A stretch of DNA of 64,000 nt from contig NZ_BNCD01000006.1 of NCBI RefSeq assembly GCF_014656295.1, positions 1 to 64,000 of the forward strand. The letters are read 5' to 3'. This DNA comes from Streptomyces sulfonofaciens. Lineage in GTDB: Bacteria > Actinomycetota > Actinomycetes > Streptomycetales > Streptomycetaceae. The position numbers were made by a program, and so were the translations under genes. Positions 33,901 through 41,323 of this stretch are shown one piece after another. Numbering within the stretch: the stretch's first letter is position 1; each line of letters opens with the position of its first letter. The notes below the pieces were generated by a model that did no database searches, was not told where the DNA came from, and saw only the letters and a list, made by a program, of their open reading frames with translations.

Positions 33901-35680
33901 AGGAGAAGGTGTCGCCGGTCAGACCCAGCGACAGGTCGTCGCCCGCCGAGGCCGCGAAGCTCGCCACCGCGTTCTGCCCGAACCGTGTGACCTGTGCCGT
34001 TCCCGCACTGCCCGTGCTGGTCAGCGCGCCCGCGTCCGCGTAGTGCGAACCGGTCACCCGCACGGTGCCGGTACCGCCGCCGGCGGGGTCGAGCAGCAGT
34101 ACGTAGCGGCCCGTCGTGGGCAGGGCGGCCACGTCCACCTCACCCGTGGACCGCGCGGAGACGTACCGGTAGGCGACCTCGTCGCCGTCCGGGCCCAGCA
34201 GCCGGGCGTCCAGCGAGTCGTCCATTCCCGCCGTGTCCAGGGCCAGGCTGAGCGAGTCGGCGCCGTCCGCGTCGAAGCTCCAGCGTCCGTCCTGTCCGGC
34301 CCGCACCATCGCCGTGTCGCCCGCCGGACCCGCGAGGTCCAGCTCGCCGCCCGCCGGGTACGACGCCGTCACCGTGGCGGCACCGGTGTTGCCGGAGCCG
34401 GGGTCGAGGACGAGCGAGTAGGTGCCGGACAGCGGGAGGTCCCGCACCTCCCAGTCACCGCCGCCGGAGAACGTCACGTAGGTGCTGTCCCCGACCTGCC
34501 TGCCCTGCGGGTCCACCAGCGCCAGCTCCACGGAGGAGGAGAACGTCGACTCCGTGAAGCCGAAGCCGATGTCGTCGCCGCGCTCCGCGTCGAAGAGCAC
34601 CCGTGCCCTGCCGTCGGACCGCGTCACCGCCACCGACGGCGGGTCGTCGTCGGTCACGGACGTCCGTACCGACGTCTCGAAGTCGTCGCCGCCCAGCGGG
34701 ACGGTGAAGTCCCCTGCCGAGACCCCGCTGCCCCCCGGCGTCTCGACCTCCACCCGGCCCGTCGTCGCGCCCTCGGGCACCTTCACCGTCACGGACGTCG
34801 TCGTGGCGGACACCAACTGCGCGGCGGTGCCGCCGTTGAAGCGCACCACGTTGTCCGTGGCACTCGCAGCGAACCCCGCGCCCGACAGCACCACCTGCGT
34901 GCCCGGCACACCGGACGACGGCGTAAGCCCAAAGACCACGGGCGCCCCGGCGGCAACGGTGAACTCCTCCGCGGACCGTGCCGTGGCACCGTCCACCGCG
35001 ACGGACACCGTGCCGTCGGCCGCACCGGACGGCACCGTCACCACGAGACGCGTCGCCGACGCCGATGCCACGGCCGCCTTCGCGCCGCCGAAGGACACCG
35101 TGTCCGCGGACGCGGTGGCGGAGAAGCCGGTACCCGAGAGCGTCACCTTCGCGCCGACCGGAGCCCGCGCCGGGACGACGGACAGCACCGACAGCGTGCT
35201 CGACGGATAGCGGTCGACACCGAGCCGGTTGCCGGCCTCGTCGTAGCGGTAGCGGGCCGTCTCGCCCGCCGGGTCGGTCACCCCGACCAGCCGGTCCGCC
35301 GCGTCGTAGGCATAGACGGCGTGGTCGGTGCCGGAGTCGGCCGCGGCCCGCCTCTCGGCGTCCTTGCCTCCGGGCGCGTCCTTGCCTCCGGGCGCGTCCT
35401 TGCCCGCGGGTGTGCCCTTCCCCGCGCCCTGGTGCGCGCCCCCGTCCCCGCCACCGGTCGGCCGGGGAGCGGTGGCCTGCGGCAACGGCGCGTCAGAAGG
35501 GGCTTCGGCAGTGGGCCGTGTCGTCCGATCCGGCCCCGGTGGAGCCGCCTGCGCGGAGAGGGAGCCACAGGCCAGTGCCAGCACCAGCGCACCGACCGTG
35601 GCAGACCGCCGACGAGCCCCCCTGCGTAAGACGAACCGCTCTCCGCGCCTGCGCACGCACCCTCCCCAGGGCAAACACAT
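27902..35680 (-). CDS. Giant secreted RHS/YD-repeat polymorphic toxin with Hint and LHH nuclease tip
   Basis: 2592 residues. Order: basic n-region and signal peptide (SATVGALVLALACGSLSAQA); low-complexity GKDAPGG linker; a lone YD repeat (about 118-150); two IPT/TIG domains (about 160-325); several beta-sandwich units with the GGxGTG..TGSY pattern of pre-peptidase-like domains (about 335-1000); a carboxypeptidase-regulatory-like domain (about 1050); DUF6531 (PVDLGTGLLTDSHTDLGAAD, about 1313); then RHS repeats forming the toxin cocoon, ended by RDRYYDPETGRFISQDPTG (about 2210). A Hint domain (about 2297-2473; CLPNSFTGD, TATDGHPFW, TPVLVHN) precedes a 119-residue tip with LNLHHMLQTQDGPIAEVTHS, typical of HNH/EndoVII-type LHH nucleases. 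Leu18 is TTA. ATG 35680 has a weak ribosome site; GTG 35656 has GGGGAGGG closer. Confidence 0.92.
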   Translation of the reverse strand: MCLPWGGCVRRRGERFVLRRGARRRSATVGALVLALACGSLSAQAAPPGPDRTTRPTAEAPSDAPLPQATAPRPTGGGDGGAHQGAGKGTPAGKDAPGGKDAPGGKDAERRAAADSGTDHAVYAYDAADRLVGVTDPAGETARYRYDEAGNRLGVDRYPSSTLSVLSVVPARAPVGAKVTLSGTGFSATASADTVSFGGAKAAVASASATRLVVTVPSGAADGTVSVAVDGATARSAEEFTVAAGAPVVFGLTPSSGVPGTQVVLSGAGFAASATDNVVRFNGGTAAQLVSATTTSVTVKVPEGATTGRVEVETPGGSGVSAGDFTVPLGGDDFETSVRTSVTDDDPPSVAVTRSDGRARVLFDAERGDDIGFGFTESTFSSSVELALVDPQGRQVGDSTYVTFSGGGDWEVRDLPLSGTYSLVLDPGSGNTGAATVTASYPAGGELDLAGPAGDTAMVRAGQDGRWSFDADGADSLSLALDTAGMDDSLDARLLGPDGDEVAYRYVSARSTGEVDVAALPTTGRYVLLLDPAGGGTGTVRVTGSHYADAGALTSTGSAGTAQVTRFGQNAVASFAASAGDDLSLGLTGDTFSSSVDVSVLAPSGAKVVDGSFLSPGSALTLPLPDLPETGTYQVVVNPHDGGTGSLKLTLSLDVAAAPAVDGAAVTAVIARAGQQIRASFTAPDTPSLGFAVTDNTVSSSSDAYLVSSSGGKGTYLGSFSGTSSRALYLTGLTPGAAYAVVVTTNQAVTGSMKLWVSKPSAPLALASGAPATGTMTRPGQQLEFTYAATAGAGASVVFSGTTFTHGPTLQYWKPGATSGGYAGTLASSTLDVPLRAPLAAGTHRLVVRPDTPDTGSTKATLLPDVNGGALTVGAARKSVTIASAGQNAHYTFTGTKGQQLTLGLSTPPAAWLLSVFGPDGNWLVDAASMGTGTTGKALPALPADGTYTLTVDPTSLKTGTYSLGLTATALTAAKRATRTSAADDGASATAERTGAAGAHRHRAAAGRQQAGTVPAGPDAWRPDKANLTGHDWATRRGAAPKAPARLRAPRGATALTGHVLRLDGRPLPKVSVRVGKKSARTDAKGRFLLSGVSADATTLVVDGSTANTGSRTYGRYDIRIHPKAHRSTDLGFPVWLTPLDTRHTVHFDAPAKKDVVLRTPAVPGLEVRIPKGSVVRDEQGRPVTELGITAIPIDRPPFPLPRNSVVPVYFTVQPGSTYVFPEGAQVVYPNYTHAAPGTRTRFMAYDPEGEGWHVYGHGQVTADGRQVVPDAKTRVWAFTGAMFNISDWLPWDLSAVKDVVDWLSGDPVDLGTGLLTDSHTDLGAADPLGSAEVTRTYWQGDDKPRAFGIGRDLSYNVFLHSEKQYEQVDLYLPGGQKVHYVRTSPGTGFSDAVFEPTDTPSELHGTKIVWNQDGGGEWNLKFRDGTVWVFPQYSPLAEIRDRHGNAVRLTREGGSAGPVTRITTPGGRWVTFTYDSDKRITAARDNAGRGTSYGYDGAGRLKTVTDTANKTSSYTYDGTSNRIATATDARGITYMTNLFDADGRVRKQTLTDGATYSFAYTEDSAGKVTAAEATEPGGAVRRVTFDADGFGTSQTVAHGSDLARKTVYERGPYHRVDAVTDPYGRRTELRYDEGGHVTESIELAGTADARSSGTVAFDGPYDQPTTVTDAEQHTTVLAYDANGDLRTATDPENRVTAYTYEPDGQVRTVTDASDAVTEYTYRHGDLVSVKDAEGRVAGQFTDAAGRPSAVSDEAGSVTRITYDALNQPREVTDPLGHTTAYTYDAGGNLRTLTDARDHTTTWDYDDSDRPRTATDPLGAQASFAYDAAGRLKQVTNRSGQVATADYDLLGRTRTTSYGVKADGSAESTVGYDYDDVDLPKTVTDSQAGSQSFTYDAYDRLRTTTGPTGTVTYTYDALDQRRTMTAAGTTTTYDYDDSGILTTLTTGTQQVAFGLDEVGRERTATLPGGITRTTGHDRTGVISSIAYTKDTGASIGDLTYTRDARGLQTGLTGSLADVALPAAETGTVFDDDNRITTYGGRSFTYDKDGQLKDDGQRTYTWNARGQLTGLTPAGGTGANGRSGSFSYDPSGRRASKTTGDTTSKYLTDGGNPLAEQNATGDIAATVTMGGLDDFLTRSEDGRTQVYLTDALGSVLGLANTDGTVATRYTYDPNGRTATSGDTASNPYTFTGREDDGTGLLYYRDRYYDPETGRFISQDPTGQAGGANLYQYALSSPTTYTDPSGDNPLIAGCLIGGLMDGGIDWLTQRLSGRKVDWGQVGTSALTGCLSGMLGEGLGALGEGRAVSRVADDVCLPNSFTGDTPVLMADGTRKPIRDVGVGDEVAATDPETGESGPRTVTAVIEGTGTKHLTEITLAVYGPGGSGVSGGSAGFGGGKSTTVTATDGHPFWVPALHRWVRASDLEQGQWLQTSAGTWIQITAIRHHTRQATVHNLTVSGLHTYYVLAGATPVLVHNSNCQFWSRTDYSGQRIYRRDDLVNPEYFSPADKYGRSNLKRMQQGLAPMGPDGKPLNLHHMLQTQDGPIAEVTHSMHFGNYSQLHWKAGTKIPSGIDRDAFNAWKSQYWKDRAAGFGG
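28258..28855 (-). repeat. Hint-region duplication, copy within the full RHS gene
   Basis: This is the partner of 26466-27034. It gives the homology that would let the downstream orphan tip replace the LHH tip by recombination. The two copies are about 1.2 kb apart. Confidence 0.9.
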
Positions 35681-35708
35681 ATCTCACGAGAAATCCATGA
35701 CCCTTACA

Positions 35709-35729
35709 TGTCACACGCAATGCGTGACA
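35709..35729. promoter_or_regulatory. Dyad in the divergent RHS / MHS promoter region
   Basis: TGTCAC at 35709-35714 and GTGACA at 35724-35729 form an inverted repeat with a 9-base centre, only 29 bases before the RHS start codon. A further TCACATGT half-site lies near 35756. This is a candidate operator. The rest of the gap 35730-36185 holds no gene I can support. Confidence 0.45.
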
Positions 35730-36185
35730 CTTTATGCGCGCTCGGTCACATGTACGAGGACTCCTGGCGTGATTGGCCGGAATCACCATCCGCCCCTCCC
35801 GCCCCGGCGGCTTACCTTCCGCCTCATGCATCGCGTCGGGCCCCGTCGCATCCCGCCTCTCCCGCGTGGATCACGGGCGTGGCGGCCGGAGCCGACCCGC
35901 CCCGTGCCGCCCGTCCGTCGCTCCGTGCGGTGCCGCCGGCGTGAGGACGAGCACCGGTTCCGGCCACTCGCCCCCAGGGCCGCGGGGGCGAGGACCGGCC
36001 GCGGGGCCCGCGCACCCTGGCCAAGTCGGCCCCGGTGCCGGGACCATGGGCCTTTCGGCCCTCGCGTCGTGACGTCCCCGCACGTCCGCGCCCACGACCT
36101 CGTCCCCCGAGCCCCCGGGCCCCCGGCCCCGGCACCCCCCTCGCCCCGGCACCCCGCCACCATGTCGCCCCGCGTCGCCGACGGC

Positions 36186-36238
36186 ACCGAAGGACGAACC
36201 GAACTCGAAGGACGCACCGAACCGAAGGACGGACCGAG
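36186..36238 (+). repeat. GAAGGACG tandem repeat with Shine-Dalgarno-like units
   Basis: Three copies of CCGAAGGACG(A/C/G)ACCGA or close variants, the last ending at the start codon of the MHS transporter. It has the same design as the repeats before the DUF4386 gene, with a different sequence. Confidence 0.65.
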
Positions 36239-37594
36239 ATGACGACCGAGAGCCGGCCCCCGGCGCCCAGCACCCCGTCCACCGCGGCGCCTGCGGGCGC
36301 CCCCGACCCGGCCGCGGTGCGCCGCAGGGTCGCCGCCGCCACCGCCGTCGGCAACTTCGTCGAGTGGTTCGACTCGGGCGCGTACGCGATCATGTCCGCC
36401 ACCATCGCCGGACTGTTCTTCCCGCAGTACGACAAGACGGCGGCGCTGCTCGCCACGTGGGCCGTCTTCGCCGGGGGCTTCGTCGCCCGGCCCCTGGGCG
36501 CCGCCTTCTTCGGGCGCTACGGCGACCGCATCGGCCGCAACCGCATGCTCGCCCTGAGCGTGCTGTTCATGAGCGGCTCGACACTGCTGATCGGGCTCCT
36601 GCCCACCTATGCGGCGCTGGGCGTCACCGCTCCGCTGCTGCTTTTCCTGCTGCGGGCTGTCCAGGGCTTCTCCGCGGGCGGCGAGTACACCGGCGCCTCG
36701 GCGTTCATCATGGAGTACGCCCCACAGGGCCGCCGCGGCCGTTACGCCAGCGTCGTGCCGCTCACCGTGGGGCTGGCCTCGGTGGCCGGGGCCATGACCG
36801 GACTGCTGATCACCTCCACCCTGGACGCAGCCGCACTGGACAGGTGGGGCTGGCGCGTGCCGTTCCTGCTGGCGGGGCCGCTCGGGCTGATCGGCCTCTA
36901 CCTGCGCACCAGGATCGAGGACACGCCTGTCTTCAGGGCCATGGAACGGCGCAGGGCGGTCCGGCGGGCGCCGCTGCGCGAAGCCTGGCGGCTCTGCCGC
37001 AGGCAGGTGCTCACGCTCTTCGGCTACAGCATCACCAATGCGATCGGCTACTACCTGATGAGCAGTTACATGATCGCGTACATGTCGGAGGAGGTCGGCT
37101 ACACCAAGTCGCAGGCACTGCTCGCCAACGTCGTCGCGATGCTCGCCTACAGCGCCGCCTGTCCACCGCTGGCCGCGGCCAGCGACAGGTTCGGGCGCAG
37201 GCCGATGCTCCTGATCGCCTGCGGCGGCTTCGCGGTGGCCACCCTGCCCGCCTTCTGGCTGATCGGCACGGGACTGGGCGGCGCGCTGGCCGGCACGTCG
37301 GTGCTCGCCGTGCTCGACGCCGTGATCGGCACGTCGAACGTCCCCGCGATGGTCGAGATGTTCCCCGGGCAGTTGCGCGCCAGCGGCTCGGCCATCGGCT
37401 ACACGGCCGCGTACGTCCTCTTCGGCGGCACGGCCCCGTTCGTCGCCACCGGGCTCGTCTCCCTCGGCGGCAGCCCGCTCGCCCCCGGCTTCTATCTGAT
37501 GGGACTCGCGATCGTGTCCGGGCTGGTCGTCCTGTTCTCGTTCCGCGAGACCGTGCGGCTGCCGCTGAACAGGACGACCGTGCTGGAGAAGTGA
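36239..37594 (+). CDS. MHS-family MFS transporter (ProP/ShiA-like)
   Basis: A 451-residue protein with 12 membrane segments. Metabolite:H+ symporter signatures: NFVEWFDSGAYAIMSATIAG at helix 1, GRYGDRIGRNRMLALSVLFM in the loop 2-3 motif, LLRAVQGFSAGGEYTGASAF in helix 4, and SDRFGRRPMLLIACGG in loop 8-9. Family members carry proline/betaine, shikimate, citrate or alpha-ketoglutarate with protons, and the substrate here is not evident. ATG 36239 follows GGACGGACCGAG. The gene is single and divergent from the RHS gene. Confidence 0.92.
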   Translation: MTTESRPPAPSTPSTAAPAGAPDPAAVRRRVAAATAVGNFVEWFDSGAYAIMSATIAGLFFPQYDKTAALLATWAVFAGGFVARPLGAAFFGRYGDRIGRNRMLALSVLFMSGSTLLIGLLPTYAALGVTAPLLLFLLRAVQGFSAGGEYTGASAFIMEYAPQGRRGRYASVVPLTVGLASVAGAMTGLLITSTLDAAALDRWGWRVPFLLAGPLGLIGLYLRTRIEDTPVFRAMERRRAVRRAPLREAWRLCRRQVLTLFGYSITNAIGYYLMSSYMIAYMSEEVGYTKSQALLANVVAMLAYSAACPPLAAASDRFGRRPMLLIACGGFAVATLPAFWLIGTGLGGALAGTSVLAVLDAVIGTSNVPAMVEMFPGQLRASGSAIGYTAAYVLFGGTAPFVATGLVSLGGSPLAPGFYLMGLAIVSGLVVLFSFRETVRLPLNRTTVLEK

Positions 37595-37856
37595 GGGGGA
37601 CAGGGCCGCCGTGCCGGAGAAGCGAGCTGGACAGGACCGCCGCTCCGGAGAAGTGGGCGGCGGCCGGCCGGTCGGGGCCACCGCGGGCGGGTGCCCCCGA
37701 CGTCCCGGATGTCTCACGAGACCTTGACGCCCCAGATGTCCCACGAGTTAAATCACGCCTTGAAAAAGGCCCCGGCGCCCTGGGTTGGCGCTGCCGGCGT
37801 TCCGGCCGGGGCCGTGAGCACCACATGGCTTCCGGCCCCTTCGAAGGGACGGTCCC

Positions 37857-39758
37857 GTGTCCGTTGACTCGCCCGAGAATCCTTCCGCCTCCGCACCGGA
37901 GCGCACCGGCCTGGGCCGGCGCGGCTTCCTCGCCGGCGCCTCCGGAGCGGTGGCCGCCGGAACCGGTGTCGCCCTCGGCAGCCCGGCCTCCGCGGCCGAG
38001 CGCCGGGCGGCACCGGCCGCGGCCGCCGCACCCGCCACGGCCACCGAGGCCATCAACGCCCCCAACGCCCCCAACGCCACGAAGGCGGTAGCGCCGCCGC
38101 CCGCCGAGCACGCCGCGGGAGAGCCGGACTTCGGCCCGAACGTCTACGTCTTCGACTCCAGCACGTCCGCACAGACCATCCAGTCCCTGGTGGACAAGGT
38201 GTACGCGCAGCAGGCGGGCGCGCAGTTCGGATCCGGCCGATACGCCTTCCTGTTCAAGCCCGGCCTCTACGACGTGGACGTCAACGTCGGCTACTACACA
38301 CAGGTGTCGGGCCTCGGCCTGCAGCCGGCCGCCACGACCATCAACAACGCGGTGCACACCGACGCCGACGCGCACGGCCACGGCGCCCTGACCAACTTCT
38401 GGCGCGGCGTGGAGAACATCAACCTGGTGCCCCGCAGCGGCACCGCCCGCTGGGCGGTCTCCCAGGCGACCTTCTTCCGCCGGATCTACCTGCTGGGCAA
38501 CATGCAGTTGGACGACGGCGGCTGGTCCAGCGGCGGCTTCATCGCCGACTGCAAGATAACCGGCCAGGTCAACTCCGGCACCCAGCAGCAGTGGCTGACC
38601 CGCAACTCCCTGGTGGGCCAGTGGACCGGCTCCAACTGGAACATGGTCTTCGTCGGCGTCGACAACGCGCCCGCCACCACCTTCCCGGCGCCCACCTACA
38701 CCTCGGTGCCCCGGACCCCGGTGGTGCGCGAGAAGCCCTTCCTCCACGTCGACGGCGACGGCGCGTACCACGTCTTCGTGCCCGCAGTCCGCACCGACAG
38801 CCACGGCACCAGTTGGGAGGGCCGCAAGCCCGCCGGGAAGTCCCTGCCGATCGGCGACTTCCACATCGCGCACGACGGTGCCACGGCGGCGGAGCTGAAC
38901 TCCGCGCTGCACCAGGGCAAGCACCTGCTGCTCACCCCCGGCACGTACCACCTCTCCAAGCCCCTGGCGATCACCCGTCCCGGCACCGTGGTGCTCGGCC
39001 TCGGCCTCGCCACCCTCGTCCCCGACGGAGGCGTGAGCGCGCTCGACGTGGCCGACGTCGACGGTGTGGTGATCGCCGGGCTGCTGGTGGACGCCGGCAG
39101 CACGGTCTCCGACGCCCTGGTGCGCGTCGGCCCCGACGACTCCCGCCGCGGCCACCGCGCCGACCCCACCTCCCTGCACGACGTGTTCGTGCGGATCGGC
39201 GGCGCGGGGGTGGGCAGGGCCAGGCGGTCGGTGGTGGTCAACAGCTCCGACGTGATCATCGACAACACCTGGCTGTGGCGCGCCGACCACGGCTCCGGCG
39301 TCGGCTGGACCACCAACACCTCCGAGGAGGGCCTGGTGGTGAACGGCGACGACGTCACCGTCTACGGGCTGTTCGTGGAGCACCACCAGAAGACGCAGGT
39401 GCAGTGGAACGGGGAGCGCGGCAGGACGTACTTCTTCCAGAACGAGATGCCCTACGACCCGCCCGGCCAGGCCGACTGGATGGACGGCGAGCACCGCGGC
39501 TTCCCGGCCTACCGGGTCGCCGACCACGTCCGCGCCCACGAGGCGTGGGGCCTTGGGAGCTACTGCATCTTCGCCGAGGACCCCACCATCGTCGCCGACC
39601 GCGCCTTCGCCGTACCGCGCAGCCCGGGAGTGCGGCTGCACAGCATGATCACCTTCTCGCTCGGCGGCGGCCAGGGCACGATCGCCCACGTCGTCAACAC
39701 CACCGGCGGGCCCTCCGACGCGGAGGTCAACCTGGCACTGCTCACCACCTACCCCTGA
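37857..39758 (+). CDS. Tat-secreted right-handed beta-helix protein
   Basis: A 633-residue protein. The signal GRRGFLAGASGAVAAGTGVA carries the twin-arginine motif and is followed by an Ala/Pro-rich linker with NAPNAPNA. The body starts NVYVFDSSTSAQTIQSLVDK and has the repeating short strands of a pectate-lyase-like beta-helix (GKHLLLTPGTYHLSKPLAIT, then TVVLGLGLATLVPDGGVSAL). Related Streptomyces proteins are sometimes labelled adenylyl cyclase, for which I see no motif. A polysaccharide-active role is plausible but the catalytic residues are not identifiable. The GTG start has AAGGGACGG upstream. A strong terminator follows. The 262 bases before it hold no gene. Confidence 0.78.
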   Translation: MSVDSPENPSASAPERTGLGRRGFLAGASGAVAAGTGVALGSPASAAERRAAPAAAAAPATATEAINAPNAPNATKAVAPPPAEHAAGEPDFGPNVYVFDSSTSAQTIQSLVDKVYAQQAGAQFGSGRYAFLFKPGLYDVDVNVGYYTQVSGLGLQPAATTINNAVHTDADAHGHGALTNFWRGVENINLVPRSGTARWAVSQATFFRRIYLLGNMQLDDGGWSSGGFIADCKITGQVNSGTQQQWLTRNSLVGQWTGSNWNMVFVGVDNAPATTFPAPTYTSVPRTPVVREKPFLHVDGDGAYHVFVPAVRTDSHGTSWEGRKPAGKSLPIGDFHIAHDGATAAELNSALHQGKHLLLTPGTYHLSKPLAITRPGTVVLGLGLATLVPDGGVSALDVADVDGVVIAGLLVDAGSTVSDALVRVGPDDSRRGHRADPTSLHDVFVRIGGAGVGRARRSVVVNSSDVIIDNTWLWRADHGSGVGWTTNTSEEGLVVNGDDVTVYGLFVEHHQKTQVQWNGERGRTYFFQNEMPYDPPGQADWMDGEHRGFPAYRVADHVRAHEAWGLGSYCIFAEDPTIVADRAFAVPRSPGVRLHSMITFSLGGGQGTIAHVVNTTGGPSDAEVNLALLTTYP

Positions 39759-39824
39759 TCGCCCTGACCGGGGCAGCCCGGTGGGCGAGGACACGGGTCT
39801 CCGTCCGGCGGTCCCGGCGCGAGC

Positions 39825-39855
<31 letters not shown>

Positions 39856-39879
39856 GAAGGACAAGCACAGGCAGCGACA

Positions 39880-39916
39880 GGCACGGCCACCCCGGTCCGG
39901 GGTGGCCGTGCCGTTT
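39880..39916 (+). terminator. Strong intrinsic terminator
   Basis: A 15-bp perfect stem (39880-39894 with 39898-39912), a 3-base loop, and GTTTT on the 3' side. It ends the beta-helix transcript. Confidence 0.9.
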
Positions 39917-39980
39917 TCTGCGTGGGCGGTGACCGAGGCGCCCGGGCGGGGGCACCGGGGCGCGCGCCCGGGCAGCGCGC

Positions 39981-40014
39981 GTGGCTCCGTCGGCACGCGT
40001 GGCTCCGTCGGCAC
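39981..40014. repeat. Direct repeat GTGGCTCCGTCGGCAC
   Basis: Two exact 16-base copies, 39981-39996 and 39999-40014. The 725-base gap between the beta-helix gene and the importer operon otherwise holds the terminator, GC-rich filler and the two operator palindromes. Confidence 0.7.
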
Positions 40015-40213
40015 ACGCGGACCACCGGCACGCGGCACCCCACCGGCCACATGGCAGCGCGCCCCACCGCGTCGCGCATCTCAGCGGGCAGCGCGCGCCC
40101 GCCCCGCCCTGGGCGGGCAGCGCGCCGCCGCCCCTCTCAGCGGTGAATTCCGGCCAGTGGCACGGGCGTGGGCCGCACCGCCTTCCCCGCCCACCGACCT
40201 GCCACCCCCGGAT

Positions 40214-40229
40214 GAAGTGTCGACACTTC
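40214..40229. promoter_or_regulatory. Operator palindrome 1, GntR type
   Basis: GAAGTGTCGACACTTC is a perfect 16-base palindrome 255 bases before the ABC ATPase start. Its core AGTGTCGACACT recurs at 40426-40437. The TGT-centre-ACA form suits FCD-type GntR regulators, two of which are encoded downstream. Confidence 0.6.
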
Positions 40230-40424
40230 AAGCAGAGGCGCGACGGAGGCCGGACACCACTCCCCCGACCCGACGGCCCATCCGCACCCGGAGGACCACT
40301 CTCGGTAGACAAGGATGCAGGCTCCACACAAGGGAGGCGCCCCTGCGCGCCCTCCAGCCCACGAGCCGGGTCCGACACTTCGCGGTAACCCTCTAGACAC
40401 ACGAGTCCCCCGCTGCTTGAATCC

Positions 40425-40439
40425 GAGTGTCGACACTTC
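40425..40439. promoter_or_regulatory. Operator palindrome 2, GntR type
   Basis: The core AGTGTCGACACT at 40426-40437 and the following TCAAGC are identical to site 1, 210 bases away. It lies 46 bases before the first start codon of the operon, so a bound regulator would block transcription. A further half-site (CCGACACTTC) lies near 40375. Confidence 0.65.
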
Positions 40440-40483
40440 AAGCCAGCGGCACTGAATCGACATCACCCTCCGAGGAGGTATCT

Positions 40484-41323
40484 GTGAACCTTCCACGACA
40501 GAAACTGGTCGTCGAAGACCTCAGGCTCGGGTACTGGTCGCGTCGGTCCCACTCCTTCTCACTCGCCTGCGACGGACTGAGTTTCGACGTGGCGGAGAAC
40601 GAGTTCGTGGCCATCGTCGGACCGAGCGGCTGCGGCAAGACCACCTTCCTCACCGCGCTGGCCGGGCTCACCCCGGTGACCTCGGGTCGGCTGGAGCTGA
40701 ACGGCGAGCAGATCGAGGGGCCCGCCCCGGACCGCTCACTCGTCTTCCAGCACGCCTCGCTCTACCCGTGGCGCAACGTGGTGGCGAACATCGAGTTCGG
40801 CCTCAAGGCCCAGAAGCGCCTGGACCGCCGCGGCAGGGCCCGCGTCGCCGAGCTGATCGACCTGGTCGGGCTCACCGGCAAGGAGGACACGTACCCGCGC
40901 GAGCTGTCCGGCGGTATGAGCCAGCGGGTCAATCTCGCCCGTGCGCTCGCCACCGACCCCGACCTCCTGCTGCTCGACGAGCCGTTCTCCGCGCTGGACG
41001 CTCAGACCCGCGAGCTGATGCAGGACGAGCTGACCCGCATCTGGCAGTCCGACGGCGCGGGCACCGGCAAGACCGCGGTCTTCATCACCCACGACGTCCC
41101 CGAGGCGGTCTTCCTCGCCGATCGCGTCGTGGTCTTCTCCAGCGGCCCCGCCCGTCTGGTCGAGATCGTCGACGTCCGCCTGCCGCGCCCCCGTGGCTCC
41201 GAGATCAAGCGGACCCCGCAGTTCCAGGAGATCCACGACCACATCCTCGATCTGGTGATGAGCCAGACCCAACCAGGCCGAAGGGCGGCCCCCCATGACA
41301 GCAACGCACCTGTCGCCGGATAG
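40484..41323 (+). CDS. ABC transporter ATP-binding protein (NitT/TauT family)
   Basis: A 279-residue protein. Walker A is VGPSGCGKTTFLTALAG, the Q-loop is LVFQHASLYPWRNV, the signature is RELSGGMSQRVNLARALATD, Walker B is DLLLLDEPFSALD, and the switch His is in FITHDVPEAVF. The sequence is closest in style to nitrate/sulfonate/taurine importers (SsuB/TauB), whose relatives also serve aromatic acids and riboflavin-like compounds. The GTG has GAGGAGGT upstream. It opens a long rightward operon and its end overlaps the permease gene by 29 bases. Confidence 0.93.
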   Translation: MNLPRQKLVVEDLRLGYWSRRSHSFSLACDGLSFDVAENEFVAIVGPSGCGKTTFLTALAGLTPVTSGRLELNGEQIEGPAPDRSLVFQHASLYPWRNVVANIEFGLKAQKRLDRRGRARVAELIDLVGLTGKEDTYPRELSGGMSQRVNLARALATDPDLLLLDEPFSALDAQTRELMQDELTRIWQSDGAGTGKTAVFITHDVPEAVFLADRVVVFSSGPARLVEIVDVRLPRPRGSEIKRTPQFQEIHDHILDLVMSQTQPGRRAAPHDSNAPVAG

